From positions 35,752 to 99,751 of the forward strand of contig JAFSAR010000003.1 of assembly GCA_017442225.1 (NCBI GenBank): a stretch of 64,000 nt of DNA, written 5' to 3'. The notes beneath the pieces are model-generated. The model did no database searches. It was not told the DNA's origin and worked only from the letters and a program-made list of their open reading frames with translations. Each line of letters starts with the position of its first letter. Position 1 is the first letter of the stretch. Position numbers and translations under genes: made by a program. Origin of the DNA: Clostridia bacterium (GTDB lineage: Bacteria > Bacillota > Clostridia > Oscillospirales > Acutalibacteraceae). Shown here in pieces: positions 15,899-24,164 of the stretch.

Positions 15899-15925
15899 CC
15901 AGCTGCGCCATACCCGAATAGTATG
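15899..15925 (-). pseudogene. Duplicated 5' fragment of tRNA-Pro
   Basis: The 26-nt stretch containing ATACTAT, TCGGGTATGGCG and CAGCTGG repeats the 5' end and immediate upstream flank of tRNA-Pro (15821-15846) with one mismatch. After the D-loop GG the similarity is lost, so it is a truncated tRNA and not a second functional gene. Such fragments are typical of recombination at tRNA genes. Confidence 0.75.
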
Positions 15926-15997
15926 AAACCAATATTTTGGCTGACCGAATTATTATACAACGGTCAGCCAAAATTGTCAATAGTTTTTAACTAAAAA

Positions 15998-16261
15998 TTA
16001 GTCAGCAAAGCCTGATTCTACCAAAGCTATAAGGCCTTCCATAGCCTCTGCTTCATCGCTGCCGTCACAAATAATTTTGATTGCTGTGCCACCGATGATA
16101 CCGAGCGAAAGAACGCCAAGCAAGCTTTTTGCATTTACCTTTCTTTCGTCCTTTTCAACCCAGATAGATGACTTAAATTCATTTGCCTTCTGGATGAAGA
16201 AGGTTGCGGGGCGGGCATGAAGACCAACTTGATTCTGAATTACTACGTCTTTAACACACAT
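15998..16261 (-). CDS. ptsH: HPr phosphocarrier protein of the PTS
   Basis: 87 aa. The phosphorylatable histidine is in GLHARPATFF (His15 position) and the regulatory serine in NAKSLLGVLSLGI (Ser46 position), the target of HprK, which is encoded at 61143-62108. It transfers phosphate from EI to sugar EIIs and, in its Ser-P form, acts as CcpA co-repressor. The ATG at 16261 is preceded by GAGGAG. ptsI is not adjacent, so the gene is monocistronic with its own promoter. Confidence 0.93.
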   Translation of the reverse strand: MCVKDVVIQNQVGLHARPATFFIQKANEFKSSIWVEKDERKVNAKSLLGVLSLGIIGGTAIKIICDGSDEAEAMEGLIALVESGFAD

Positions 16262-16332
16262 CTTAAAAAACTCCTCGAAAAAAGTAAATGTTTAAAATTT
16301 ATAACAAAAATAATATGCTTTGTTACGTTACT

Positions 16333-16360
16333 ATTATACCACATTTAATGCCGCAGTCAA
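16333..16360 (-). promoter_or_regulatory. Promoter of the HPr gene
   Basis: On the minus strand TTGACT, 16-nt spacer, TATAAT (extended by TGG upstream of the -10), about 70 nt before the ATG. Confidence 0.8.
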
Positions 16361-16512
16361 TCATTTGTTAAAAAGTTCTAATATTTATCCAACTTTTTAT
16401 ACATTTTAGATGTCAAATTTGGTCAAAATGATAATAGGTGTATTTGAAATAATAATATTGATAAATTTTAACAACCGAGAACAGCGCGCCGATCCCCTTT
16501 TATTGCACAGAT

Positions 16513-16542
16513 TAAGCCACCGCTAATTCAAGCGGTGGCTTA
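16513..16542 (-). terminator. Hairpin downstream of gdhA
   Basis: Perfect 12-bp stem TAAGCCACCGCT/AGCGGTGGCTTA with a 6-nt loop, 24 nt after the gdhA stop. The T run is poor, so termination strength is uncertain. The rest of the 300-nt gap to HPr is AT-rich and holds the HPr promoter. Confidence 0.65.
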
Positions 16543-16565
16543 TGTATTTGCTTATTTATTAAAAA

Positions 16566-17918
16566 TTAGTATGCAACGCCTTGAGCAATCATAGCGTCAG
16601 CAACCTTTTCAAAGCCTGCAATATTTGCGCCTGCGATAAGGTCGCCTTCCATACCGTACTTTTTAGCCGCATCCCAAGAATTCTTGTAGATATCTGCCAT
16701 AATCTGATGAAGCTTTGCATCAACCTCTTGTGCGGTCCAGCTGTAACGCATTGAGTTCTGGCTCATTTCAAGACCAGATACTGCAACGCCGCCGGCATTT
16801 ACTGCCTTTGAAGGAGCGATAACTACACCTGCAGCCTTAAGCACTTTAATAGCTTCGTCGGTAGAAGGCATATTAGCAACCTCGGCATAATATTTAACAC
16901 CGTTAGCAACAATATTTTTAGCATCTTCCTCGCCAACCTCGTTCTGAGTAGCGCAAGGCATAACAACATCAACCTTCTGCTCCCAAGGACGTTTGCCCGC
17001 AAAGAAAGGAACACCGAATTTGTCTGCATAATCCTGTACCTTATCGCGACCCGATGCACGCATTTCAAGCATAAAGTTGAGCTTTTCTTGGGTTACAACA
17101 CCGTCAGCGTCATAAACGTAACCGTCTGGACCTGAGATGGTAACAACCTTACCGCCAAGCTCTGCAACCTTCATTGCGGTACCCCAAGCAACATTACCAA
17201 AGCCTGAGATTGCAAAGGTCTTACCCTTTACTTCTTCACCAAATGTCTTTAGCATTTCCTGTACATAGTAAACAGCACCAAAGCCTGTAGCTTCGGGACG
17301 AATAAGTGAACCGCCAAATGAACGGCCCTTACCTGTGAGAACGCCTGTAAACTCGTTACGGAGACGCTTATACTGACCGTACAGGTAGCCTACTTCACGA
17401 GCGCCTACACCGATATCACCTGCAGGAACATCGGTATCAGCACCGATGTGCTTTGCAAGCTCGGTCATAAAGCTCTGGCAGAATCTCATAATCTCACCGT
17501 CACTGCGGCCGCGTGGGTCAAAGTCTGAACCACCCTTACCGCCGCCCATAGGAAGACCTGTAAGGCTGTTTTTGAATGTCTGCTCAAAACCGAGGAACTT
17601 CATAATAGATGCGTTTACTGAAGGATGGAAACGAAGGCCACCCTTGTATGGTCCGATAGCAGAGTTAAACTGTACTCTGAAACCGCGGTTAACCTGAACC
17701 TGACCGTTGTCATCTACCCAGGATACACGGAAGGTAATCATACGCTCGGGTTCTACCATACGCTCGATTACACCGTGTTTTTCAAATTTTGCGTCCTGCG
17801 CTACTACAGGCTCAAGTGACTCAAGAACGTCACGAACCGCCTGCAAAAACTCGGGCTCGTTGCCGTTACGCTTAACTGTATCGGCATAAACTTTGTTCAA
17901 ATATTCTGATTTAAACAT
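16566..17918 (-). CDS. gdhA: Glutamate dehydrogenase (NADP-type)
   Basis: 450 aa. Interconverts 2-oxoglutarate + NH4+ and glutamate. Family motifs: GYKGGLRFHPSVN-like GPYKGGLRFHPS, catalytic-lysine signature LPMGGGKGGSDFDPRGRSD, DVPAGDIGVGAREVGY, and the Rossmann GFGNVAWGTA. It belongs to the hexameric short type used for ammonia assimilation. The ATG at 17918 (MFKSEYL) is chosen because GGAGGTA lies 8 nt upstream; an upstream in-frame ATG overlaps that ribosome site. Confidence 0.96.
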   Translation of the reverse strand: MFKSEYLNKVYADTVKRNGNEPEFLQAVRDVLESLEPVVAQDAKFEKHGVIERMVEPERMITFRVSWVDDNGQVQVNRGFRVQFNSAIGPYKGGLRFHPSVNASIMKFLGFEQTFKNSLTGLPMGGGKGGSDFDPRGRSDGEIMRFCQSFMTELAKHIGADTDVPAGDIGVGAREVGYLYGQYKRLRNEFTGVLTGKGRSFGGSLIRPEATGFGAVYYVQEMLKTFGEEVKGKTFAISGFGNVAWGTAMKVAELGGKVVTISGPDGYVYDADGVVTQEKLNFMLEMRASGRDKVQDYADKFGVPFFAGKRPWEQKVDVVMPCATQNEVGEEDAKNIVANGVKYYAEVANMPSTDEAIKVLKAAGVVIAPSKAVNAGGVAVSGLEMSQNSMRYSWTAQEVDAKLHQIMADIYKNSWDAAKKYGMEGDLIAGANIAGFEKVADAMIAQGVAY

Positions 17919-17961
17919 TTTATGTACCTCCATACTTTAAAGTGTTAAAATAATATACTAT

Positions 17962-17990
17962 ATACTACTACTATTTTTTTTTGCAGTCAA
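17962..17990 (-). promoter_or_regulatory. Promoter of gdhA
   Basis: On the minus strand TTGACT, 17-nt A-rich spacer, TAGTAT, about 45 nt upstream of the gdhA start. Confidence 0.65.
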
Positions 17991-18040
17991 TAAAAAATTT
18001 TTGATTTTTTTAATTTTTTTGCAATTTAACTGTATTTTGC

Positions 18041-18069
18041 TTGACAATTGACAAAAAAATCGTTATTAT
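18041..18069 (+). promoter_or_regulatory. Promoter of the thrS leader
   Basis: TTGACA (18041-18046), 17-nt spacer, TATTAT (18064-18069). Transcription would start near 18076, giving a leader of about 580 nt before the thrS ATG. Confidence 0.85.
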
Positions 18070-18074
18070 GTATT

Positions 18075-18285
18075 ACAATGATTATAGTTTGTTGAACGCT
18101 CCAAAGCGTTCCGACAAGCCGATTTTATCGGCTGTGTACAATTAAATTTTTTAAAAACTTAATTGTACACTATATTCATTGCAATGGGTTTAGTCAAATT
18201 TTTGCAAAAAATTTGACCGCAAATCATTGATTTGCGGTCGAAACAGTAAATTGTATTACTGTTTCGACTGCCTGAAACCATTACT
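18075..18285 (+). repeat. Modular hairpin element, copy C (inside the thrS leader)
   Basis: Six near-perfect hairpins in 200 nt: 18094-18111 (GAACGCT), 18117-18133 (AGCCGAT/ATCGGCT), 18134-18170 (GTGTACAATTAA arm), then inside an outer stem (AATGGGTTTAG 18183-18193 with CTGAAACCATT 18272-18282) three more: 18193-18217, 18218-18236 and 18237-18268 (13-bp arm GTCGAAACAGTAA). Order and some arm sequences (AATGAT...GTTGAA, AGCCGAT...ATCGGCT, AATGG...TAGTCAA) match the element at 46621-46783, so it looks like a diverged member. It lies between the -10 box and the T-box. Confidence 0.65.
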
Positions 18286-18526
18286 GTAAAGCGTTGATAA
18301 GGACAGTAACCTTATGTTGTATCTTTCAAGAGAGTGACTTCGTCGGCTGTAAGAGTCATAAGATGCTATAAGGCGAACACCACCTTTGAGCGCTGTGGGG
18401 TAACAACCGCAGACGTAGCCGCTGCGTTAAGGCGTTAAAAGTGCCGTAAAGCAATTTACGGAATGTGGGTGGAACCACGGAGAGTATATTACACTTCGTC
18501 CCTAGTTTTAGGGACGGAGTTTTTTA
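18286..18526 (+). promoter_or_regulatory. T-box riboswitch controlling thrS
   Basis: Stem I begins with GCGTTGATAAGGACAGTAACC. The distal and specifier region contains GAACACCACC (18375-18384), where ACC is a threonine codon candidate (18379-18381). The T-box bulge reads AATGTGGGTGGAACCACGG (18462-18480). The intrinsic terminator is CGTCCCTA/TAGGGACG plus TTTTTTT (18497-18525). Uncharged tRNA-Thr would stabilise the antiterminator and switch thrS on. Confidence 0.93.
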
Positions 18527-18527
18527 T

Positions 18528-18613
18528 TTGTCATTGCGAACGCAGTGAAGCAATCCGTAATCCCCAAAAAGATAAACGGATTGCCGCGGGCATAAATGCC
18601 CTCGCAATGACAA
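18528..18613. repeat. Dispersed palindromic repeat between T-box terminator and thrS
   Basis: TTGTCATTGCGA at the left end and TCGCAATGACAA at the right end form perfect terminal inverted repeats; inside, CAATCCG and CGGATTG pair too. This TGTCATTGCGA...GCAATCC sequence type is a dispersed element I recall from many bacterial genomes. It adds an 86-nt foldback to the thrS 5' UTR. Confidence 0.8.
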
Positions 18614-18656
18614 ATGTTTTCACAAAATATATTATTATGAAAGAGGATAGATTTTT

Positions 18657-20456
18657 ATGAAGATTATTTACAAAGACGGTACTGTTGCAGAGGCAGAAGC
18701 TTCAGAGGAACTTGAAGTGCTACGTCACTCTGCAGCACACATTATGGCACAGGCTGTAAAGCGCCTTTATCCACATGCCGATTTTGGCTATGGCCCTGCA
18801 ACCGAAAAGGGATTTTACTATGATATAGACCTCGGTGACACCAAGCTTTCAGACGAAGATTTAGCTGCTATTGAGGCAGAAATGAAAAAAATCACAAAAG
18901 AGAATTTGCCCATTCGCCCTTACGTTTTATCTCGTGAAGAGGCTATCGCACATATGCAAGAATTGGGTGAAAAATATAAGGTTGAGCATATCGGTGACCT
19001 GCCCGAAGACGCTGAAATCAGTTTCTTTAAGCAGGGCGATTATGTAGATATGTGTACAGGTCCTCACCTCTGCTACACAAAGGCGCTTAAAGCCTTTAAG
19101 ATTACAGGTCAGTCGGGTGCTTATTGGAAAAACGACAAAAACAACAAGATGCTCACCCGTATTTACGGCACTGCATTTAAAACACAGGATGAGCTTGATG
19201 CATATCTTAAGATGGTTGAAGAGGCAGAACGTCGTGACCACAACAAGTTAGGTAGAGAGCTTAATTTCTTTACTACAGTTGATTCTATAGGTCAGGGCTT
19301 ACCTATCCTTTTACCAAAGGGTTCACGCGTAATTCAACTTTTACAGCGTTGGGTTGAAGATGTAGAGCAAGAGCACGGTTACTTATTAACCAAAACTCCT
19401 CTTATGGCAAAGCGCGACCTCTATCGTATTTCAGGTCACTGGGATCACTACCTTGACGGTATGTTTGTCTTGGGAGACCCATTCGACGAGGAAAAAGAAT
19501 GCCTTGCTATGCGTCCTATGACCTGTCCGTTCCAATATCAAGTGTATTTAAATCAAGCTCGTAGCTATCGTGATTTACCTATGCGCTTGGGCGAGACCTC
19601 TACCCTGTTCAGAAACGAGGATTCAGGCGAAATGCACGGTCTTATCCGTGTGCGTCAGTTCACAATTTCCGAGGGTCACTTAGTCCTTCGTCCCGACCAG
19701 TTAGAGCAAGAATTTGCTGACTGCTTGTCACTTTCTAAATATTTTCTTGAAACAGTAGGACTTTTAGAGGACTGTACCTTCCGTTTTTCACAGTGGGATC
19801 CTAATAATACCGATAAGTATGAGGGTACCGCAGAACAATGGAACACCGCGCAAGACACTATGGCTAAAATCCTTGAGCATTTGGGCGTTAAATATGAAAT
19901 TGGTATCGATGAAGCCGCTTTCTACGGACCAAAGCTTGACATTCAGTATAAGAATGTATTCGGCAAAGAAGACACCATCGTTACTATTCAGATTGATATG
20001 CTCTTGGCTGAAAAGTTTGGTATGTACTACACCGACGCTGACGGTCAAAAGAAGTTGCCATACATTATTCATCGCACAAGTCTTGGCTGTTACGAGCGTA
20101 CACTCGCATACCTTATCGAAAAGTACGCAGGCGCACTACCCACCTGGATGTCTCCCGAGCAGGTGCGTATTCTTACAATCACCGACCGCGCTAATGACTA
20201 CGCCGAAGAAATCCGCGCTAAGCTTTCGGCACAAAAATACCGCGTAAGTGTTGATGACAGTCAGAACACACTCAAATACAAAATCAGAAATGCACAGCTT
20301 GAAAAGGTGCCTTATATGATTATTTTGGGCGATAAGGATATCGAAAACAAAACCGTGTCTGTTCGTCACCGTTCAGGCGAAGACCTCGGCGCAATACCAA
20401 TGGAACAATTTGAAAACATCTTACGCGATGTTGTAGATAATAAACTTAAAAAGTAA
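18657..20456 (+). CDS. thrS: Threonyl-tRNA synthetase lacking most of the TGS domain
   Basis: Class II synthetase charging tRNA-Thr. Only about 24 residues precede the editing-domain motif LRHSAAHIMAQAVKRLYPHA, so the N-terminal TGS domain (about 60 aa in E. coli ThrS) is almost entirely missing; total 599 aa versus about 640. The editing domain has HSAAH and the later C-x-G-PH motif (MCTGPHLCYT). Catalytic core: MRPMTCPFQYQVY, motif 2 LFRNEDSGEMHGLIRVRQFT, motif 3 SLGCYERTLAYLIEKYAGALP, and the C-terminal anticodon-binding domain from about 505. The ATG at 18657 follows AGAGGA. Controlled by the T-box upstream. Confidence 0.95.
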   Translation: MKIIYKDGTVAEAEASEELEVLRHSAAHIMAQAVKRLYPHADFGYGPATEKGFYYDIDLGDTKLSDEDLAAIEAEMKKITKENLPIRPYVLSREEAIAHMQELGEKYKVEHIGDLPEDAEISFFKQGDYVDMCTGPHLCYTKALKAFKITGQSGAYWKNDKNNKMLTRIYGTAFKTQDELDAYLKMVEEAERRDHNKLGRELNFFTTVDSIGQGLPILLPKGSRVIQLLQRWVEDVEQEHGYLLTKTPLMAKRDLYRISGHWDHYLDGMFVLGDPFDEEKECLAMRPMTCPFQYQVYLNQARSYRDLPMRLGETSTLFRNEDSGEMHGLIRVRQFTISEGHLVLRPDQLEQEFADCLSLSKYFLETVGLLEDCTFRFSQWDPNNTDKYEGTAEQWNTAQDTMAKILEHLGVKYEIGIDEAAFYGPKLDIQYKNVFGKEDTIVTIQIDMLLAEKFGMYYTDADGQKKLPYIIHRTSLGCYERTLAYLIEKYAGALPTWMSPEQVRILTITDRANDYAEEIRAKLSAQKYRVSVDDSQNTLKYKIRNAQLEKVPYMIILGDKDIENKTVSVRHRSGEDLGAIPMEQFENILRDVVDNKLKK

Positions 20457-20472
20457 TGCACAAAAGAACAAT

Positions 20473-20504
20473 AAGCGCTTGCTATAGTGATATAGCAAGC
20501 GCTT
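20473..20504. terminator. Bidirectional terminator between thrS and pgsA
   Basis: Perfect 14-bp stem AAGCGCTTGCTATA with GTGA loop. The same hairpin with a compensatory G-C to A-T change occurs at 39547-39578. Confidence 0.85.
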
Positions 20505-20509
20505 ATATT

Positions 20510-21088
20510 TTATTCTTTTTCTTTTTTAATTGCCTTTACGTCCGATTTTGTATACAACACTGATGATAGCAGCATCATCGCAATACATACAGCAATTAAA
20601 ACATTTGAAACGGCAGACGGAATATTAAACCACACGATATGTATAAACATCATTGAATAAATGAGCACAGTGTTTAATTTTCCATGCCATTTTGCTGCGA
20701 CGACAAAGCCAGCTTTTTCAAGCGTTATCATATTCATTATTGCTGCGAGCACTTCTTTTACAATAAGTATAATAAGCGGAATTAACAAAAGTTTAAATCT
20801 TGTTACCAAGCAAAACATCATTACAATTTGTGTCAATTTGTCTGCCACAGGATCAAATGCCTTGCCAAAATCGCTTATCATATTAAATTTACGGGCGATA
20901 AAGCCGTCTATAATATCAGTAAGTCCTGATATTATAAATATAACGGTGGTCCACAAATAGCTTTGTCGAAAGCAGTAAAGCCAAACGATTATAGGAATTA
21001 AACACAGTCTGAAAAACGACAGTATGTTTGGTATCGTAATAATTTTGTTTTTATACCTGTCTTTGTTTTCGGTTAACGTAAAAGTCAT
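20510..21088 (-). CDS. pgsA: CDP-alcohol phosphatidyltransferase (probable phosphatidylglycerophosphate synthase)
   Basis: 192-aa membrane enzyme making phosphatidylglycerol-phosphate from CDP-diacylglycerol and glycerol-3-phosphate. The catalytic CDP-alcohol transferase motif D-x2-D-G-x2-A-R-x8-G-x3-D-x3-D is present as DIIDGFIARKFNMISDFGKA plus FDPVADK. About six hydrophobic segments. Other substrates of this family (for example serine or inositol) cannot be excluded, but length and IPNILSFFRLCLIP start fit PgsA. Confidence 0.85.
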   Translation of the reverse strand: MTFTLTENKDRYKNKIITIPNILSFFRLCLIPIIVWLYCFRQSYLWTTVIFIISGLTDIIDGFIARKFNMISDFGKAFDPVADKLTQIVMMFCLVTRFKLLLIPLIILIVKEVLAAIMNMITLEKAGFVVAAKWHGKLNTVLIYSMMFIHIVWFNIPSAVSNVLIAVCIAMMLLSSVLYTKSDVKAIKKEKE

Positions 21089-21119
21089 CTCCTGTTTTGC
21101 TTGTTATAAAAAAGTGGGA

Positions 21120-22739
21120 TTATACAAGCGGAATTACAAACACACCCTCGCCGTAATCAAGGTCAAATGTAAGATTGCCTTCTTCATCAAGGCTAACGAT
21201 TTGGGGCGTACCGCTGTAATCCACTCCGCCGTAGATAGCAACTGCTTTGCAATCTCTAAGCGTTACTGCAACCGTGTTTCCGTTGTTGCGGTCAGCAAAG
21301 TTTACGAACATGTAGCTTTCGCCGTATTCTTGGCTTGTAAAACGGCTTACAATCAAATCCTGTGTAGCGGTAGCAGATACGTAGTGCTTTGCATCGTCGA
21401 ATTTTTCGCGGTTATAATCTTCGTCATATTCGAGCGCACTTACACGGAAAATTGCTTCTTTGCTACCCGAAACTCCTATAGACTTATCCCAATCGTAAGA
21501 AAGTATTACGCTTGCAAAGCTTTGAATTTCCTTGTGAAGCTTTTGCAAAGAATAATATATCCCGCTTGGTGTATCGTCAGGCTTCAATATGCAGTAATCG
21601 TACATATGATTTATACTGCCGTCTTGGTTATACGATCTGGGAACCGAATAGCAATAATATTGCAGAGCATTAGCTCCGAAGGCTATTGCCGCGTTTATCT
21701 CCCAACGTAAATCGCTTTCGCTGAGATTCTTTTCAAATTCGTTACCTGTGCTTGCCTGCAGAATAAACGTCGGCTTTATACCGTATTTTTTTGCAGTGTT
21801 TGCAATGTATTCGTAATTTGCGGCAAGCAGAGCATCGTCGGTTTTATCGTCCTGATGGAACGGATAAATATCTACCGATACAAACGGACTGTCAAACGGC
21901 TCCATAAAGTTTTCTTCGTATATTTCCATCATTTCGGCATACGAGTTAAAGTATCCTCCCGTATGTATCGCAAGCGGAAGAAGGTTTACTATATATTTTG
22001 CATTGGGGTAAACCTTTTTGAAGTCATCTATAAGAGTCTTCTTGCTATAAATAGGTATATGCTTAACCTGAGGCTCGTCACAGATATGTATACCCGTTAT
22101 AATATCCTTATAATCACCGTAAATGTCGTAGGTACTAAAGGGTGTTTCCCCGTAATAACCTGCGCCCTCTACATCCTCGGCTTTCCAACCGTTATAGTTA
22201 AGTATAGCCTTAAGACCGACCTTTTTGCATATTTTAAGCGCGTTCATAGTGCGCTCTGAGCCAAGATAAAACTGTCCTTCGCTTGTGTTTTCAAGCGAGT
22301 GGTTTATCATAGCAAGGGTTGTAAAGCCTGCGTCCTTGTACTGCTTAAAGCTTTTCTCACTTATTTCATACGGCGCCCAGAAACCCGATAACTCAAACCG
22401 CTGTTTAGAAAATTGGGGTATTTTACCCTTTGAAATTGAAGGTAGGTTGCCCGTATACGGCTTTATAGTGTTTGTAGGTATAGATGTATTACTTTGATTT
22501 GAAGAGGCATTCTGTGAAGAAGATGGTACGTTTTGCTCGGGCGAGGTGTCTACTGTGCTTGAATTTTGCGACACGGTATCCTGTGATGCGGTTTCGCCGT
22601 CAATTTTTGATTCTACGGTATCTATATAGGAAACCAAAACCTCACTTGAACTGTCGCTGATATCTTCTGATAAATTTCTGCATCCTACAAGCGAAAAAAT
22701 TATTGAAAGAGCAATTAAAACGCTTATGATTTTTTTCAT
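21120..22739 (-). CDS. Putative glycoside-hydrolase-like lipoprotein, paralogue 1
   Basis: 539 aa. Signal peptide with lipobox LVGC (residues 17-20), then a Ser/Thr/Gln/Asn-rich linker to about residue 95 that the other three paralogues lack. The catalytic-like part starts with FELSGFWAPYEISEKSFKQY and contains ITGIHICDEPQ and FVSVDIYPFHQ, consistent with a TIM-barrel hydrolase whose acidic residues sit in D-E-P and D-I-Y-P. The C-terminal beta domain ends AVAIYGGVDYSGTPQIV and YGEGVFVIPLV. AAGGAG precedes the ATG. It is last in a four-gene tandem array. Enzyme class and substrate are not recognised; hydrolase activity is inference. Confidence 0.7.
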   Translation of the reverse strand: MKKIISVLIALSIIFSLVGCRNLSEDISDSSSEVLVSYIDTVESKIDGETASQDTVSQNSSTVDTSPEQNVPSSSQNASSNQSNTSIPTNTIKPYTGNLPSISKGKIPQFSKQRFELSGFWAPYEISEKSFKQYKDAGFTTLAMINHSLENTSEGQFYLGSERTMNALKICKKVGLKAILNYNGWKAEDVEGAGYYGETPFSTYDIYGDYKDIITGIHICDEPQVKHIPIYSKKTLIDDFKKVYPNAKYIVNLLPLAIHTGGYFNSYAEMMEIYEENFMEPFDSPFVSVDIYPFHQDDKTDDALLAANYEYIANTAKKYGIKPTFILQASTGNEFEKNLSESDLRWEINAAIAFGANALQYYCYSVPRSYNQDGSINHMYDYCILKPDDTPSGIYYSLQKLHKEIQSFASVILSYDWDKSIGVSGSKEAIFRVSALEYDEDYNREKFDDAKHYVSATATQDLIVSRFTSQEYGESYMFVNFADRNNGNTVAVTLRDCKAVAIYGGVDYSGTPQIVSLDEEGNLTFDLDYGEGVFVIPLV

Positions 22740-22750
22740 TTTTTATCTCC

Positions 22751-24118
22751 TTATTTAATCGGAACAATAAATACGCCCTCACCGTAAGCAAGCTCAAGTG
22801 TAAGATTGCCTTCTTCATCAAGGTTAACGATTTCGGGTGTGCCGCTGTAATCTTCTCCGCCGTATATTGCAACTGCGCTACAGTCCCTAAGCGTAGCTTT
22901 TACGGTATTGTTTTTATCCACCGTCTCCGAGAAGTTTACAAACATATAGCTTTCGCCGTATTCCTCACTGATAAAGCGGCTAACAATCAAATCCTGTGTA
23001 GACGTTGCATTTTCAAAATGCTTAGCATCATTAAATGTTGCTTTCTCTAAATTTTCGTCGTATTCAATCCAACTCATGCGAAACGTCTGTTCCTCGGTGC
23101 CCGAAAATCCGATAGACTGATCCCAATCGTAAGCAAGCACAGCGCTTGCAAATTTCTGGACTTCGCCGTTTATCTCTTTAACATAGTCGTATAGCTTGCT
23201 CGGTGTTCCGTCGGGATTAAGTATACAATAATTATATTCTATTCCCTCTGGCACTGAGTAACAGTAGTATTGCAGATTATCCGCGCCAAAGGCTATGGCA
23301 AGATACGCCTGCTGGCGAATATCTCTCTCACTTAATTCGGGTAAGAATTCACAGCCTGTGCTTGACTGTAAAATCATAGTGGTTTCAGCGCCGTATTTTT
23401 TTGCGCACTTTGCAATTTCGTTATAGGTATATAATATGAAATCGTCTACGTTGTTTACCGAATACGGATAAGCATCTACCGAAATATACGGATTTTCGAA
23501 TTTTGACATAATACCTTCGCCGTGCATTTCAAGCATTTCGGTATACGAATCAAAATATCCGCCCGCAGTTTTATAAAACGGAAGAAGGTTTACTATATAT
23601 TTTGCATTGGGATAAATCTTTTTAAAGTCCTCTATAAGAGCGGTATCAGATATACCCGCCATATCTTCCTTGACCGGCTCGTCTTTTATATGAACGCCCT
23701 TTATCATATCCATATACTCACCGTAATGATTATGGGTGCTGAATGGGTTTACGTCAAAATACTCATCGCCCTCATTAGCTCGGTTAAACCAAGATGCACC
23801 ATAGGCGATATAAACGTCCATATCTAATTTTTTACAGATGTCAAGCACCTCTTTAGTGCGCTTTGAACCAAGATAATATTGGTTTTCTGAACTTCTGGGT
23901 TGCTCGTCGTGGTTTGTAAAAGAAACTATATTGAAGCCCGTGTCCTTGTAGAGCCTAAAAGCCTCTTCGGTTATTTCGTGCGGCGCCCAAAGTCCGCAAA
24001 TTTCAAACTCTTGAGATTCATATTGCGGTAAATCTTTTTCGGTATACTTTTTATCGCAAGCCGTAAAGCATAACGGCATTGCAACCGTTAAAATGATTGC
24101 CAAAATTCTTTTAAACAT
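22751..24118 (-). CDS. Putative glycoside-hydrolase-like lipoprotein, paralogue 2
   Basis: 455 aa from the ATG at 24118, preceded by GGGGGA; an earlier in-frame ATG lies upstream of that ribosome site. Lipobox FTAC. Same architecture as its neighbours: FEICGLWAPHEITEEAFRLY, MIKGVHIKDEPV, ISVDAYPYSVN, and the C-terminal AVAIYGGEDYSGTPEIV, YGEGVFIVPIK. It is the most divergent of the four in the barrel (for example SFTNHDEQPRSSENQYYLGS in place of the AMINHSL segment), suggesting a changed ligand, while its signal peptide and first mature residues are nearly identical to paralogue 3. Confidence 0.7.
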   Translation of the reverse strand: MFKRILAIILTVAMPLCFTACDKKYTEKDLPQYESQEFEICGLWAPHEITEEAFRLYKDTGFNIVSFTNHDEQPRSSENQYYLGSKRTKEVLDICKKLDMDVYIAYGASWFNRANEGDEYFDVNPFSTHNHYGEYMDMIKGVHIKDEPVKEDMAGISDTALIEDFKKIYPNAKYIVNLLPFYKTAGGYFDSYTEMLEMHGEGIMSKFENPYISVDAYPYSVNNVDDFILYTYNEIAKCAKKYGAETTMILQSSTGCEFLPELSERDIRQQAYLAIAFGADNLQYYCYSVPEGIEYNYCILNPDGTPSKLYDYVKEINGEVQKFASAVLAYDWDQSIGFSGTEEQTFRMSWIEYDENLEKATFNDAKHFENATSTQDLIVSRFISEEYGESYMFVNFSETVDKNNTVKATLRDCSAVAIYGGEDYSGTPEIVNLDEEGNLTLELAYGEGVFIVPIK

Positions 24119-24164
24119 ATATTTTCCCCCTTTTATCATAAACTGACAAAAATATAATTTTTAA

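Noticed and set aside
15726..15980. 84-codon open frame across the tRNA-Pro region on the minus strand
   Set aside because: It overlaps the tRNA and its truncated copy; the repeated peptide it would encode simply reflects the tRNA duplication.
18075..18285. Possible CRISPR array because of repeated hairpins
   Set aside because: The hairpins differ in sequence and spacing; there are no identical direct repeats or cas genes.
18463..18660. 65-codon open frame downstream of the T-box
   Set aside because: It runs through the T-box motif, terminator and the palindromic repeat and has no ribosome site.
21024..21710. 228-codon plus-strand frame antisense to pgsA and paralogue 1
   Set aside because: No ribosome site, composition of a shadow frame, and both opposite-strand genes have clear family motifs.
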